From the NCBI GenBank assembly GCA_028751875.1, contig CM054134.1, forward strand, positions 76,298,567-76,362,566: a stretch of 64,000 nt of DNA, read 5' to 3'. Positions 10,720 through 21,850 of this stretch are shown in pieces (the first letter of the stretch is position 1; each line of letters opens with the position of its first letter). The notes under the pieces were generated by a model. The model had not been told where the DNA came from. It was given only the letters and a program-made list of their open reading frames with translations, and did no database searches. The position numbers and the translations under genes are program-made. The stretch comes from Rapana venosa. Its lineage: Eukaryota; Mollusca; Gastropoda; Neogastropoda; Muricidae.

Positions 10720-11220
10720 TGCATTGTATTTTTCCCCTATCATTTTTGGAGTTTTTCCTAAAAAATTTTCCCCAAAAGGGAATCTTTTGTTGCCGTGGGT
10801 TCTTTTACGTGCGCTAAATGCGTGATGCACACAAGACCTTGGTCTTCTCTATCCAAAAATATACCCAGCCCGCCCACTAGGGTCTACCCAATGCGGAAAT
10901 TTCGGGCACAAACGGGTTTCAAAACCCCTCAGTCAGCTTTGGTTTTTCTGGGGCAGGTGCTTTTCCCGTAACCCCCCGATCCACAAATAAAAAAATATAG
11001 CCCCTGGTTTAACAGAAACATTTTGGTCTTTTTACCAAGAGTGCTATTTTCTTGGTGAGTGCTATTTCATTGTCCGTGTCATAGTTCTAAATACGCGCCC
11101 TTTCTTCCCAGTTTGACAGAAAAATCAACTGAAGTCAGCCCTTCGGGGAGTATTAACCGGGCCTTGTTACGAACGCAAAGCAGAGATCTTGCGCCACGTT
11201 AAACTGCCCGCTTTTTGGAA
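10720..11220 (-). mobile_element. SINE fragment with the widespread GCACGTAAAAGAACCCAC core
   Basis: The plus strand at 10790-10850 reads GTTGCCGTGGGTTCTTTTAC then GTGCGCTAAATGCG and ACACAAGACCTTGGTC. The reverse complement is a SINE core I recall as common in aquatic invertebrate genomes. It is the only copy in the window with this tail, and the sequence is noisy. Confidence 0.4.
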
Positions 11221-11355
11221 GATAGACCGTGTGCGGGGGAAACGATGACAAAATTTACAAAAGCAAAAAACGGGGGCTGAAGTAAAAAAAAAAAAAAAAC
11301 CCACGAGTGATTATTCCATTTTCCCGTTATAAAAAATAAATAAAATAAATAAAAA
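11205..11355 (+). mobile_element. Noisy tail-A tRNA-SINE fragment
   Basis: It holds corrupted forms of the body end (GATGACAAAATTTACAAA) and tail A (GTGATTATTCCATTTTCCCG), followed by an (AAATA)n tail. Confidence 0.45.
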
Positions 11356-11514
11356 TTTTTAAAAAAAAAAAATAAATGATGTAGTCTTTTTCTCTTTTTT
11401 TTGAAAACGTTGGGGGCAGGTTTTTGAGGGGTTTACAATGGTGGAATTTTTTCATATGCACCGTTTTTATCCTTTCAAAAACTTCAGGAATGATGTCTAA
11501 TTTTTTTAAATTTT

Positions 11515-12035
11515 ATTTCTTTTGGGATAAAGAATAAATTAGTGTTTTTTACATCCAGTCCCGTTGTTCAGTTTTGTAAAAGTCGTCCTCCGTTCCCCGG
11601 AAAAACAATGGGCCCACTTCCGAAAAACGAAAAGGTTTAACGTGCACGCAAGATGTTTTTTGCGTGGCTAAAAATACGATGAGCGGCACGCGCATGTCTT
11701 TTTCTGTTTGAAATTTTGTCATCCTTCCCACCGTCACGCAAAGGCCTACTCTTTCGAAAAGGGAAAGGGTTTTAAAAGAGTGTGCAAGATGTTTTCTACT
11801 GCGTTGGACACAAGACCCGGTTTTTTTGTCTCACTAGGGCTTGGGGCCAATGGGTGGATAATTTTTGGGAAAGCTCAGGATTTCATTGTTTGTCAAGGGG
11901 TGCAATACCTTATGATAACGGGGGGGGGGAGGGGGGGGGGTTTTCCTTTTTAAAAGAAGCTTAAGGGGTTCGACCCGGGCCCGGGTAAGATCACAAGGGA
12001 AATGCTCAAACCCCAGGCAACCCGCCCATTAAATA
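11515..12035 (-). mobile_element. Noisy dimeric SINE, counterpart of 35545-35915
   Basis: Two partial SINE bodies are joined at TAAAAATACGATGAGCGGCA, then TTTCTGTTTGAAATTTTGTC. The same junction occurs in clean form at 35665-35715. The segment ends in a corrupted tRNA-like head near 12020. Confidence 0.6.
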
Positions 12036-12610
12036 TGTTTTCGAAATTTGGGTTTTTTTAAAAAAAATACCTTGATTTCGAAGAGAATGGAATAAGCACT
12101 AAATGTGCTTTTTCTTTTTTCATCCCCCTTGTGTGTAGCATTTTAAAATTTTGTATCTTTTTCCACCGGCACCAACGGCTACTCTAAAAGGCGGAACGGG
12201 TTTTAACAGACGCAAGATTTCTGCGTGGGTTTGACGGGGAACCTCGGTTTTATTTTAAACCAAAGGGACTTTTGACCCATTAGACATGCCCCTTGACCCA
12301 AACGCGTTCTAACCATACTTTTTTTCCCCTACCCCCCCCTCCCTCCCCCTTTCCCCCAATGTCATTTTGAATCGGGTTCTTAAACAATTTCTTTACCACC
12401 CCCCCCCCCCTCTCCTCCTCTTGTAAAAAACCACAAAAACCCCAAACAAACAAACCCAAGGAAAAAATCCCGTGAGCAAATTTTTTGTTTCCCTGAAAAT
12501 ATAAAGGGAAATCAAAAAGTTGTTTTTTCTTTTTTATTTCGGGAAAAGGGGAATAACCCAATCGTCCCTTTTTTTAATCCGGCCCCCGTGTGTATGGGGT
12601 TTGAAAATTT
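12036..12610 (-). mobile_element. Noisy SINE block, counterpart of 36467-37040
   Basis: It contains GACTTTTGACCCATTAGACA, then a C-rich stretch with AATGTCATTTTGAATC and CTTAAACAATTTCTTTAC, then a new tail-A start. All of these occur in the same order at 36715-36965. Confidence 0.6.
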
Positions 12611-12779
12611 TTGTCATTTTTTCCCCCGGCACACAATGACCATTTTACAAAAAGGGGAACGGTTTTAACGTGTGGTAAGATGTTCTGAATAGTTGAACTG
12701 ATAGAAAAATCCAAATTTTTTTTTTCTGCAGAAGCCTTTTTGTTGTTCACAACGTGGGTCATGTTTTTCTTGATAGTGT

Positions 12780-13295
12780 TTTTTTTTATGGTTCCTCGAT
12801 AGATCCCCGCGATTTCCCAAAGGTGTATTTTGTGTAGGCACCGTCACCCCCCTTTTCGGTAGCCCATTGGGGACTTCGGGATGATTCTGTAAAACATTAG
12901 TTCCCCGCGGGAAGGGGTATTTTAACCTTGTCATCCTTTCCCTACCGGCACAAGAGGGCCTCCCTTTTACGAAAGATGGAACGGGTTTAATTTTCCGGAA
13001 GATGGTTTTGGGGGGTTCGCACAGGAACTTCGGTTTTATATCTCTCCAAAAGGGGGGGAGTGAGTGGTTTATAGTCTCACCCGAAGGGTTTTGGGGGAGT
13101 GGAATTGGTTTTGTCTACCCGAAGGGGTTTTTTCGGGGGGGGATTTTGGTTTATAGTCTATTTGGATGGACTTCGGGGAAATGGCATCTTTATTATCCCC
13201 GGGAAAAAATCCCACAAATGGGGTCTCTGTGTGGCTCGCCCCCGGGGCCCATCAATAACGACTCAACGTCTAACCACAACTATCGCGCTCCTGTT
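12780..13295 (-). mobile_element. Noisy tail-B tRNA-SINE with internal reiteration
   Basis: Tail B (TTTTGTGTAGGCACCG; GGGGACTTCGGGATGAT) and body are recognisable. The phrase GTTTATAGTCTCACCCGAAG or a corrupted form of it occurs about four times between 13030 and 13170, which may be a local stutter of the assembly. Confidence 0.5.
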
Positions 13296-13459
13296 TTGTT
13301 TTTAATTTTTTTAACTTGAAATCCCCCAGACTCTGAACTTATCTTAATTCATTGTTATACGAATTAGTTGAGATTTTTGACGAAAAATGTAGCGGAAAAT
13401 GACTGGGGAAATTATTAAGGGGCATTTCTAAAAATTCAAATTTGTTTACCGTTTAATTT

Positions 13460-13660
13460 TATGTATTTATTTATTCTTTTATATCGAGGATAAATGGAAT
13501 AAGCCTTTTTGGGGGGGGGGTTTTTACACCCACCCCTGTGATGATTTTGTTTTTTTTTAAAACTTTAAGGCAAAATTGGTTTTTGAAAAGGGAAATTTTT
13601 TCCGGGGGTTTCTGGTCGAACCACCCCGAAAGCCGCGAAGCTTTGGGGAAAGGTGAGTTC
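13460..13660 (-). mobile_element. Noisy tail-A SINE remnant
   Basis: TTTATTCTTTTATATCGAGG at 13470 is an undamaged tail-A start. The rest degrades within about 100 bases. Confidence 0.45.
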
Positions 13661-14679
13661 CTGATGTCCTCCAGGGGGAAAAAAAAGTTGAAGGGGATTA
13701 AATAATTTAATGGTTGCGAAGTTTAAAAATTTTGGGCATACGTCCCCCCACTAAAAATTTTTTTTTCTCAAATCCCAAAAAATTTGGGGGGGGGTTTTTG
13801 GGTTTTTTGAAAATATTTTTTAAAAAATTTTTTTCATAAAAGGGGGGAGCAAAGGGGGTTTGTTTTGGGTTTTTTTTTAGGTTCGGTCCCGAACCCCCCC
13901 CCCCAAAAAAGTCCAAACCGCGGGGGAAAGGCCCCGTTCCTTAAGGCCGGGAAAAAAGGAAGGAGGAATGAACCAAGAAGGGGGAAAAAAAATTTTTTTT
14001 TTATACTTGGGGAAAAGAAAAGGAGAAAAAAAACAATAGGAAAAAAAGGAAATCTTCCCCAAAAAATTTTTTTTTTTAAAAAGGGATGCTATTTTTCTAA
14101 AAAATGCCCTCCTCCCCCCCCCCCCCCCCCCTTTTTCCCATGGGGGGTTTTTTTAAAAGTTTGGAAAAAAAGGGGAAAAAGGAAAAATTTAAAAAGGGGG
14201 CCGAAGGGAAAACGTGGGGGAAAGAAAAAAAAATTTCGAAATTTTTAAAAAAGGGGAAATTTTTAATTTTTTTTAAACCCCCGGGGATTTTTTTAAAAAA
14301 AAATTGGTAAATATTTCCCAAAATTTTTAAAAACCGGGGGAAACTGGTTCGAGACCAAAAAATCGAAAGAAAATAACTTGAATTTTTTTTTTTTAATCCA
14401 AAATTTGAAAAAAGCCCTTTGAAAAGTCCGGGATGTTCTTGGGAAATTTTCCGAGAGACAGTTCAATTTTGAAGTTTTCGATGATCTTGGGAAATCCGGA
14501 GCATTTTCAACTTTGAATTTTTTCCGAGATTCATTGGAAACCCGAGAGATAGTTAATCGAAAGATAAGATTTTTTTTTTGATGATACAAAATTGGTAACG
14601 ATTTTTGGGGGTTTGTTAACAAATCTGAGTGATGTTTTTTCCCCAGGGGTATACCATTCCAACTTTCTCTTGCCTATCT

Positions 14680-14900
14680 CTCTTTTTTCTCTGTCTGTCT
14701 GTCTGTCTCGTCTGTCTGTTGTATGTGTTTGTGTACTTTGGGTCGGCGTGCGTGCTGCGTGGGGTGCGTGCGTGCTGCGTGTGTGTGCGCGCGCGCGCGT
14801 TTCGGGGGTTCTTGTTTGTGTGCGTACGTTTGTGCGTGTGTTTGTGTCGGCTGGGTGTGTGTGTGCGTGCTTTGGGTGCCGTGGTTGGTGCGGTTTTTGT
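14680..14900. repeat. GT-rich low-complexity tract
   Basis: CTGT repeats at 14690-14725 lead into irregular GT and GC alternation to about 14900. The overlapping Cys/Val-rich ORFs are artefacts. Confidence 0.8.
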
Positions 14901-15184
14901 GTGCGGGGAGCCTGTGTTTTTGTGGGGAGGGGTCCCCCCTTGGGAAAGGGAAAAAGGGAAGGGGAAAGGGGGTTTAGAAGGGTTCCGATACCCGAGGTAG
15001 AAAAAAGAGGCTGCTATTTTTCACCCTTTATTTTGGACTTTTTTTTTTTTTAGTGGGGCTTGTTCAAAGTGCTCCCCGTTTTTCATGGCGACAAAAAAAC
15101 ATTTAAAAGCAACTTGCTAAAAAAATGCTTCCGCTTGAAATTGTTTCAATTTTGCCCAAAGGAAAAAGCACTTCGATGCTTAAA

Positions 15185-15895
15185 AAAACCCATCCCCGTG
15201 TGTGTTTTTTTTTTGAAGAGTGTCATCCCTTTCCCCCTCGGCCACAAAGGGGGACACTTTGGAAAAGGGGGAAAAAGGGTTTTTACGTGTGCGAAAGTTT
15301 TCTGGTGGGTTCACCACTCGGGACCCCGGTTTACGTCTTTTCGAAAGACTTTTCGGGGAGGGTAGGAAAAAAAAATAGTTAAACCCGAGATTTTTGCGAC
15401 ACGAAACCCGACAGCCCCCACCTGTTCACAGGGCTGGGGATTTATTCATAGTCCCCCCCTTAGCGATTGTACCCTTTTTCTCAGCTTTTTCACCCCTTTG
15501 TCTAAGAGCTAGTTGTGTCCCCCATGTCCCTCAGACCCACCAGCTGACAAAAACCCCTTGCATGTTTTTGAAAAAAACACTGGGACTCGCACTTTGGGCC
15601 AAAACCTCAACCTAACCCTGGCCCCCCTGTGGAAACATAGCGGGAAAAAAATGGTTGTAAGGAACAATGCTCAAAAATTTTTTTTGGCGGGTTGGTGGGG
15701 GGGAGGGGGGGGGGTTTTTTAGAGTAAAATTTTTGCGTGCCTTTTCAAGGGGGCTTCATTTATAGTCACAGGAGAACTTTTTGGGGTGTGGGTTGGGATG
15801 GTGTTAATCCCGGGGAAAAAATTTTCCCCTTGAACAAGACCCAACCCCGGTCAGAATAAAAAGCGGGATGCCAACTCTCTAACCAACCAGGCATC
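15185..15895 (-). mobile_element. Noisy tRNA-SINE pieces
   Basis: 15185-15370 holds a corrupted tail-A end and body. 15745-15890 holds the rest of a body with TTTATAGTCAC and an inverted tRNA-like head (CTCTAACCAACCAGGC). The region between is unassigned. Confidence 0.45.
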
Positions 15896-15897
15896 CT

Positions 15898-16161
15898 CCC
15901 TCACGAGAGAAGAGAGAGGGGAGAAGGAGAGAGGAGAAGAGAGAGAGAGAGAGGGAAAAGAGAGAGTGAGAGGGAGGAGAGGGAGGGGGGGGGGAAGGAG
16001 AGAGAGAGAGAGAGAGAAGAAGAGGAGAGAGGGGGAGAGAGAGGGGAATGGAGGGGAGGGAGAAGGGGAGGAGAGGGAAGGGAGGGGAAGGGGGTGGGAG
16101 GAGAGGGAGGGGGAGGAGGAGGGAGAGAGGGAGGGGAGGAGGAAGAGAGAGAGAGAGAGAG

Positions 16162-16192
<31 letters not shown>

Positions 16193-16320
16193 AATGGGGA
16201 GAGGGGTGGGTGTGTGTGTGTGTGTGTGTGTTGTTGTGTTGTTGTGTGTGTGTTGTGTGTGTGTGTGTGTGTGTGTGTGGGTGTGTTGTGCGGGTGTGTG
16301 GTGTGTGTGTGTGTGTTCTA
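15898..16320. repeat. (GA)n followed by (GT)n microsatellite
   Basis: Purine-only GA/GGA sequence runs to about 16198 and is followed by GT repeats to 16318. The ORFs over it are artefacts. Confidence 0.95.
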
Positions 16321-16559
16321 GGGGAAAGGTATACCCAGGATTTTGTCATCACCAGCGTTATTTGCCCATTTTGTTAAAGAAATCTTTTCAGATGTTTGAT
16401 GTGCGGATTTAAAAATTGAAAAGTAAAAAAAAAAATGCCGACATTTTGGAAAAGGGAAAGGTAAAAATTGAAGCGTGGCACACAAAAAAAAAGGGATTTT
16501 TTATAAAAGAAAACGGTCCATTTGCCCTTTTTTTTACCCAACCTTTCGTTTGGAAAAAA

Positions 16560-16745
16560 CCCAAAGCTCAGTGGTCAGAGCAATCCCCCCCCCCCCCAAG
16601 TTTAGATTAAGCAGCGTTGAGCATGGGGAAAAACGACCGTTTGTGCGTCTCCGTTCCGTACAGTCCCCCGTTCACCCCGTTGAAATGGGTGCCTGCCCTC
16701 TTTAGGGGTAGGGAAATAAAGCAGGGGGGAGAGGGGTTTTGGGCC
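16560..16745 (+). mobile_element. Noisy 5S-type SINE, head and body
   Basis: Plus-strand order is AGCTCAGTGGTCAGAGCA (tRNA-like A box), TTAAGCAGCGTTGAGC (5S-like), GAAATGGGTGCCTGCC and AATAAAGCAGGGGGGAGAGG. This matches the clean minus-strand copies at 33857-34146 and 37965-38240. Confidence 0.6.
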
Positions 16746-18650
16746 CCAAACTTTAAATCTGGCCTTAGAGAAGCTTGAGTTTTCCCAAACCCACCTCCCG
16801 CTCCCCCAACGACCGATAGGTATGGAGTACTTTACCCCCTTTTTTAATATTTGTAAAAGCATTTAATTCTCTTTCCTTTAAAAAACAAAAATTGAACCAA
16901 ACATTTTGTATTTCATTTTTTATGGGCATTAAGTCGGAAATCTTGTATGGTGTGTCCTGTACCTTTTCGTTTTTTGCCTTTAGCTTTGCCAAGGGCAGGG
17001 ACATGCCCCCTTTCCAGGGCTACACTCCCTGCCCCCTTGATATACTCTCCTGCATTTGCCTCCAAACTTTGATTTTCATACAAAGAATAACGAGATAAAA
17101 ATGATAAAAATTGAGAAAAAATAAGTGGGGGGAAATGTTGGAGCCAAAAAAAAAAAAAACCCAACAAAAAATTTGGGTTTTATTGGCAAGACAAAGGAAA
17201 ATTTTTTTGATGGTTTTGGTTTCCGCATTTTTCCCAAACCCTTTACTGTATTTTATGTCCCTTTGTGCTAATTTTCTGCAATTGGAACTTCCATTTTACA
17301 TTCTGCAGTAAAAAATAAAATTTTCCGTGAGCAAATTTTTTGGGAAAAAAAAGTTTCTAAAATCACGTGATAATACAGTGGGTCAGGTTGTTTGATTTTT
17401 GTTCGCCTGCTTTTTGCTTTCACCCTTTTCACCCAAAAAAACCCGGGTTGTGTAAAATAGAAAAAATAGTTTAGTTTTGTGGTGGGGTTTTTTTATATTG
17501 GTCGTAAACTTTTTTACGTTGTAGAAAAAAATTGGCGTTTTTTGTTGTTGTGGGAGCTTTAAATCACTGTGTTCAAACTGAAAAAAAAAACGTCCTTTTT
17601 AGCAAGCAATGTGGTGGGCGCTAGTCTTGTATTTAAAGGCTTTTCCTTTTTAATTTTTTTTGTATTCCAACTTTGACATGTGTTGAAACGTACAGTTTTT
17701 CTTTTACTTTAATTTCCTCAATTTTCCTTTTAAATTTTTGCATTTTTTTCTCTGTTATTTGGTGGTACTTTATTTAAAGTACGATGCAAAATGAACAGTT
17801 TATGCTGACGCCCTTTTTGTCTTTTAAATTTCAACCATAACAGTTTGGGTATTTTCTCCCCCGGTTTGGCATTTGTATAGATTTTTTTTTTAATTCCAAA
17901 ATGCCCGACTGGAAAAGTAATAAAATGAAAAAAAATTTTCAACCCCATTTTGATTACCCCTTTATTATGTGTGTGAGGATTTCACACAAAGAGTTGTTTT
18001 AACACATTGCTTCCTTTTTCTCCGTATTTTGCAGCCGTACACATTTGGGAATAACCTGAAAATGTTTCGTAGGGATTTTTTTTTTTTTTAAGTGGTGAGC
18101 ACACACCCCCGACATTGCTACCCAACTGACTTTTTTCCTGGGGAAAAAAAACAAGTTTGCAACTTGTTTTAAAACATACAAACTGTGTTTTGCACTTACC
18201 CCTTTAAGTGTCTGTGCTTTTGGATAAAGATTTCACGGGGTGGAAAAGAAAGCGTACCGGTTTGGGTATGCTAGGGAACCTTTTTGGTTTTTTCAAAAGT
18301 AAAAACAAAAAAACGGGAAAACGGGGTCGTCTTTTGCACTGGTCAAAGGGGGGAAAGTTTTTTCACCCAAAAAAGGAGGCGGATTGGGTTTGGGGAGGGT
18401 CGCCTATGAAAAGGGGAAACTGCCAAAACTTGTTCACAGGGGTGCAAACCTGTAAAAATTTTTAAACATGAAATTTTCCCAAAAACGAAATGTTTTTCAA
18501 TTGAAAAGTTAAACAAAATTTGAAAGTTTTCTCTTAAAGCAAAAGAAATATTTAAAATCTGCCCCGAAAAAAAAAAAAATTAAAAAAAACTTTTCCAGTT
18601 TTTGTTCAAAACTGTTTGAAAAGACTTGGTTTTTTAAAATTTCCAAATCT
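16746..18650. other. No recognisable feature
   Basis: AT-rich noisy sequence. Short ORFs are dominated by Lys, Asn and Phe from homopolymers and have no recognisable domain. Confidence 0.4.
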
Positions 18651-18654
18651 GGTG

Positions 18655-18960
18655 ACTCTTTTCTTGTTTTTTCTCTCTTTCTTCCCCGTTTCCCCCCTTT
18701 ACCCCCCCCCTCCTTTTTCTTCCCCCCCTTCCCCTTTTTTTCCATCCCTCCTCCTCCCCCCTTCTCTTCCCCTCCCCCCCCCCCCTCCTTTCCCCCTTTT
18801 CCCCCCCTCTCTTTTCAAACAGTTCTCCCTCCTCTTGTTTCGTCTCTTCTTCTGTCGTCTGTCTTGTCTGGTCTGTCTGTCTGTTCTTTTTCTTCCCTCT
18901 CTCTCTCTTCTCTCTCTCTTCCCCCTCTTCTTCGCTTTCCCTCTCACATTCCTTTTAATT
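18655..18960. repeat. Pyrimidine tract (CT)n with C and T runs
   Basis: Almost pure C/T on the plus strand, with a short TCTGTCTG section at 18850-18890. ORFs on both strands are compositional. Confidence 0.85.
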
Positions 18961-19974
18961 TTAAAAGTACTTAAATAAATCTTCGCAAACAATCCGAAGG
19001 TTTTTATGTATTTAAAGCCTGTCAGAAATAAAATACATGTAAAATACTTAAATTTTTTTTTTCCAAAAAACATGTTGTGGTGTGAATTAATGCTGGGGCA
19101 ATCCCCCCCCCCCCTCTCCCCTTCTCTCCGCTCCTCTCCTCTCTCTAGTAGTATCTGTGTGTGCTGTTCTATAATATATACTATTTTATTTTACTTTAAA
19201 ACGCTTTTATAAAATTATTAATACTTTATTTTAAAAGTAGAAACCCAAATAATATTCACCCCCATTGAACACCCCCCCCGTGATACAAAATTATTAAAAA
19301 GAAGGGTGTATGAAAAATGAGCTCTTTTGCAAAAAAAAAAAAAGGGCCAAAATTTTAATTTTAAACCCTTAAGATTACCCGATAAGTATCTATATTTAAA
19401 ATTTTGAAAATTTAAAACCCTAAGACAAGACTGAACTCGCGCACGCCCCGGCACACATGCACGGGCGCGCGCACACATTTGGGACACGACACCACTTTTC
19501 CCCGAAAATGAAAAAAATTTTAAACATGAAAAAAATTTTAAAAAAATGCGCTAATATACTTTTAAAGAATTTAAAAACCCAACCCCCAAAAGAATAAAAA
19601 AATTCAGCAAATAGAGGGAAAGAAAAAAAAAAAAACCACACAAAAAACATCCCTTAAACCCAACAACAATAACAATAACTCAGCCCCATAAAAAAAAAAA
19701 AAAAGAACTATTTTTAAACCCTTTAGGAAGTTGATGATAGATAAATTTTTTTCTGTCCCCAAAAAAAACCCTCCTAACCCCCCCTCCCCCCCCTACCCCC
19801 CCCCCCCTTCCCCCCCAAACCCCCGTTTTTTCCTAAAGCTGGCTGTATAAGGAAGGGGAAACAAAAAAAGTTTGGGGTGATTTGAAAAGTTTTTTATTCA
19901 TGTTTAAATTTAAGGGCGGGCGCTTCGGGAAAAGAATAATAGGGGGAGGGGGGGGGGGAAAGATTCAAGAAAAG

Positions 19975-20400
19975 GCCACCACACACACACACACCCCACA
20001 CACAAAACCCCCAACACCACCACACACACACACACACACTCCCTGCAGAAAGCACAGGCAAACACTTTAATTATCACAATCACGCCTCAGGGGAAAACAC
20101 ATTCCAAAATATATAAGTCCCCTGTGCATTTTCACACACACACACGCCAAAAACGCACGCATGCTTCCTGCATGCACGCACGCCTCCCAATGCACGCACC
20201 CCCCGCGCGCGCGTGCATAACACACGTACGCATTCACGCACCACTCTTTAGCATCACGAAAAATTTTACATATTCTCTCCCCTCTCCCCTTCCCCTCCCC
20301 TCCCCTCCCCTCTCTCCCCTCTCCCCCCCCCTCGCTCTCACACACAACAAAAACCCAAAACACCCCACAAAACACACACACACACATCTAGAAATCTTGC
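19975..20400. repeat. (CA)n and (CCCT)n low-complexity tract
   Basis: CA repeats occur at 19978-20040, 20133-20160 and 20338-20388, with CCCCTCT repeats at 20278-20335. Confidence 0.85.
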
Positions 20401-20404
20401 ACAC

Positions 20405-20575
20405 ACTTTTAAATCACCCTGATCAGCTTTTCGTAAAAAAAAAGGCCTTTGGGTGTCCCGGTGGGAACAGATGACAAAATTTAAAAAATCGCATACAAAA
20501 ACGGGGCCTGAAAAAAAAAAGCCAAAAGTGTTTTTTTTCCTTTAAATCCTCGATATCAGAGAAAAAAAAAACTAA
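20405..20575 (+). mobile_element. Noisy tail-A SINE fragment
   Basis: GGTGGGAACAGATGACAAAA, TTTAAAAAATCGCATAC and TAAATCCTCGATATCAGA are corrupted forms of the body end and tail A on the plus strand. Confidence 0.45.
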
Positions 20576-21589
20576 AAAAAAAATTTGGGGCCCCCTCGGG
20601 AGTAAAATTTTTTTTATGGAAGGGAGGGAGGGAGGGGAAGAGGGTTTTGAAAGGTATAAAATTGTTTGCAACCCACTATTTTCACACAAGTCATGCAAAC
20701 ATGAATGTGCCCCGCCACGCAGGGTTTCAAAAACTTTTTATGCGCCTGAATGATGCGTTCCCACACACACACACACCGCGCCGCGCGCTTGCGCGAAAGC
20801 GCAAAACAAAATCCCAACATATTTTTTTTTTGTTTAATGTCCATTCACTCTTGGTGATAAGGCACCCCCCAAATTCAAACCAACCTCTCCCCTCTCTCCC
20901 CTTCTCTCCCCCCTCTCTCTTTTCCTCTCCTCTCTCCTCTCTCTCTCTCCCCTTTTTTGGGGAGGAATGATATAGCAACCTTAAACAAGTGCAATATTTT
21001 GGGAATGCATTGGAGTTTAAATTTAAAATTAAAATTTAAATGTGAATTAATGTTTACACATTTTTCATGGGTTTGCCCACCCAGCTGTCCTCAAGTAAAT
21101 AAAACATTGTAAGCTATTTATTATTGTATGTGGGATATTAGAAATTTACTTTTTATTTTTTGGGTGAGGATGGTTATCCCAAAGGGATTTTGGGGAAAGG
21201 GGGTAAGCGGGAGAGTCCTTTTGAAGTTTTGTTTTTTTGTGGCAAACTCGGGTTTTTTGTTTCATTTTTTGCTTTGTGGGTATTCATATTAAGTTGTCAT
21301 TTTTATTTTTATACCTGAAAGGGTGGGTCTTGCGTGTTTTTGGATCCTGATCCTGTGATTGAGTTTGTTTCTTTAAGGATCAATGGTTTTATTGATTGTT
21401 CCTTTTTATTTCAGGGCATGGTTTTTCTTTTTAAAGGGGTTCACTGTTCATTGCGTATCCCCATCATCTTTTAAACCTTTCATCGCTTCACCATTCATCT
21501 TTTTCCCTTTACATTTCATCGCTTATTGTTTTTATCGTTAACATTTTTTATCTTCCGTTTTTCCTTTTAATTGTTTAATGATAATAATG

Positions 21590-21850
21590 GGCTTTTTTTT
21601 TTTCTTTTGTTTTTTTGTTTTTTTTTTGGTTGGGGGGATTTTTTTTTGGGGTTTTTTTTTTATTTGTTTGTTTTTTTGTTGTTGTTTTTGGGGGGGGTGT
21701 TTTGAAAAGGGTTTTTTCCCCTTTGTTTCTACTGTGTAAAGGATATAAGTGTTGGGTTAATTAAGATGTATCCCAATTGGGCGGGGACTGGATGTAAAAA
21801 AGAACATTGCTTATTCATTATCCCGAAATAAGAAAAATTTTGTCTTGTTT
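21590..21850 (+). repeat. Noisy partial copy of repeat D (LINE-like 3' UTR ending in tail A)
   Basis: T/G-rich low complexity is followed by TTTCTACTGTGTAAAGGATA, GATGTATCCCAATTGGGCGG and GGACTGGATGTAAAAAAG. This is the order seen in the clean D copies at 45.5-48.1 kb. Confidence 0.5.
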
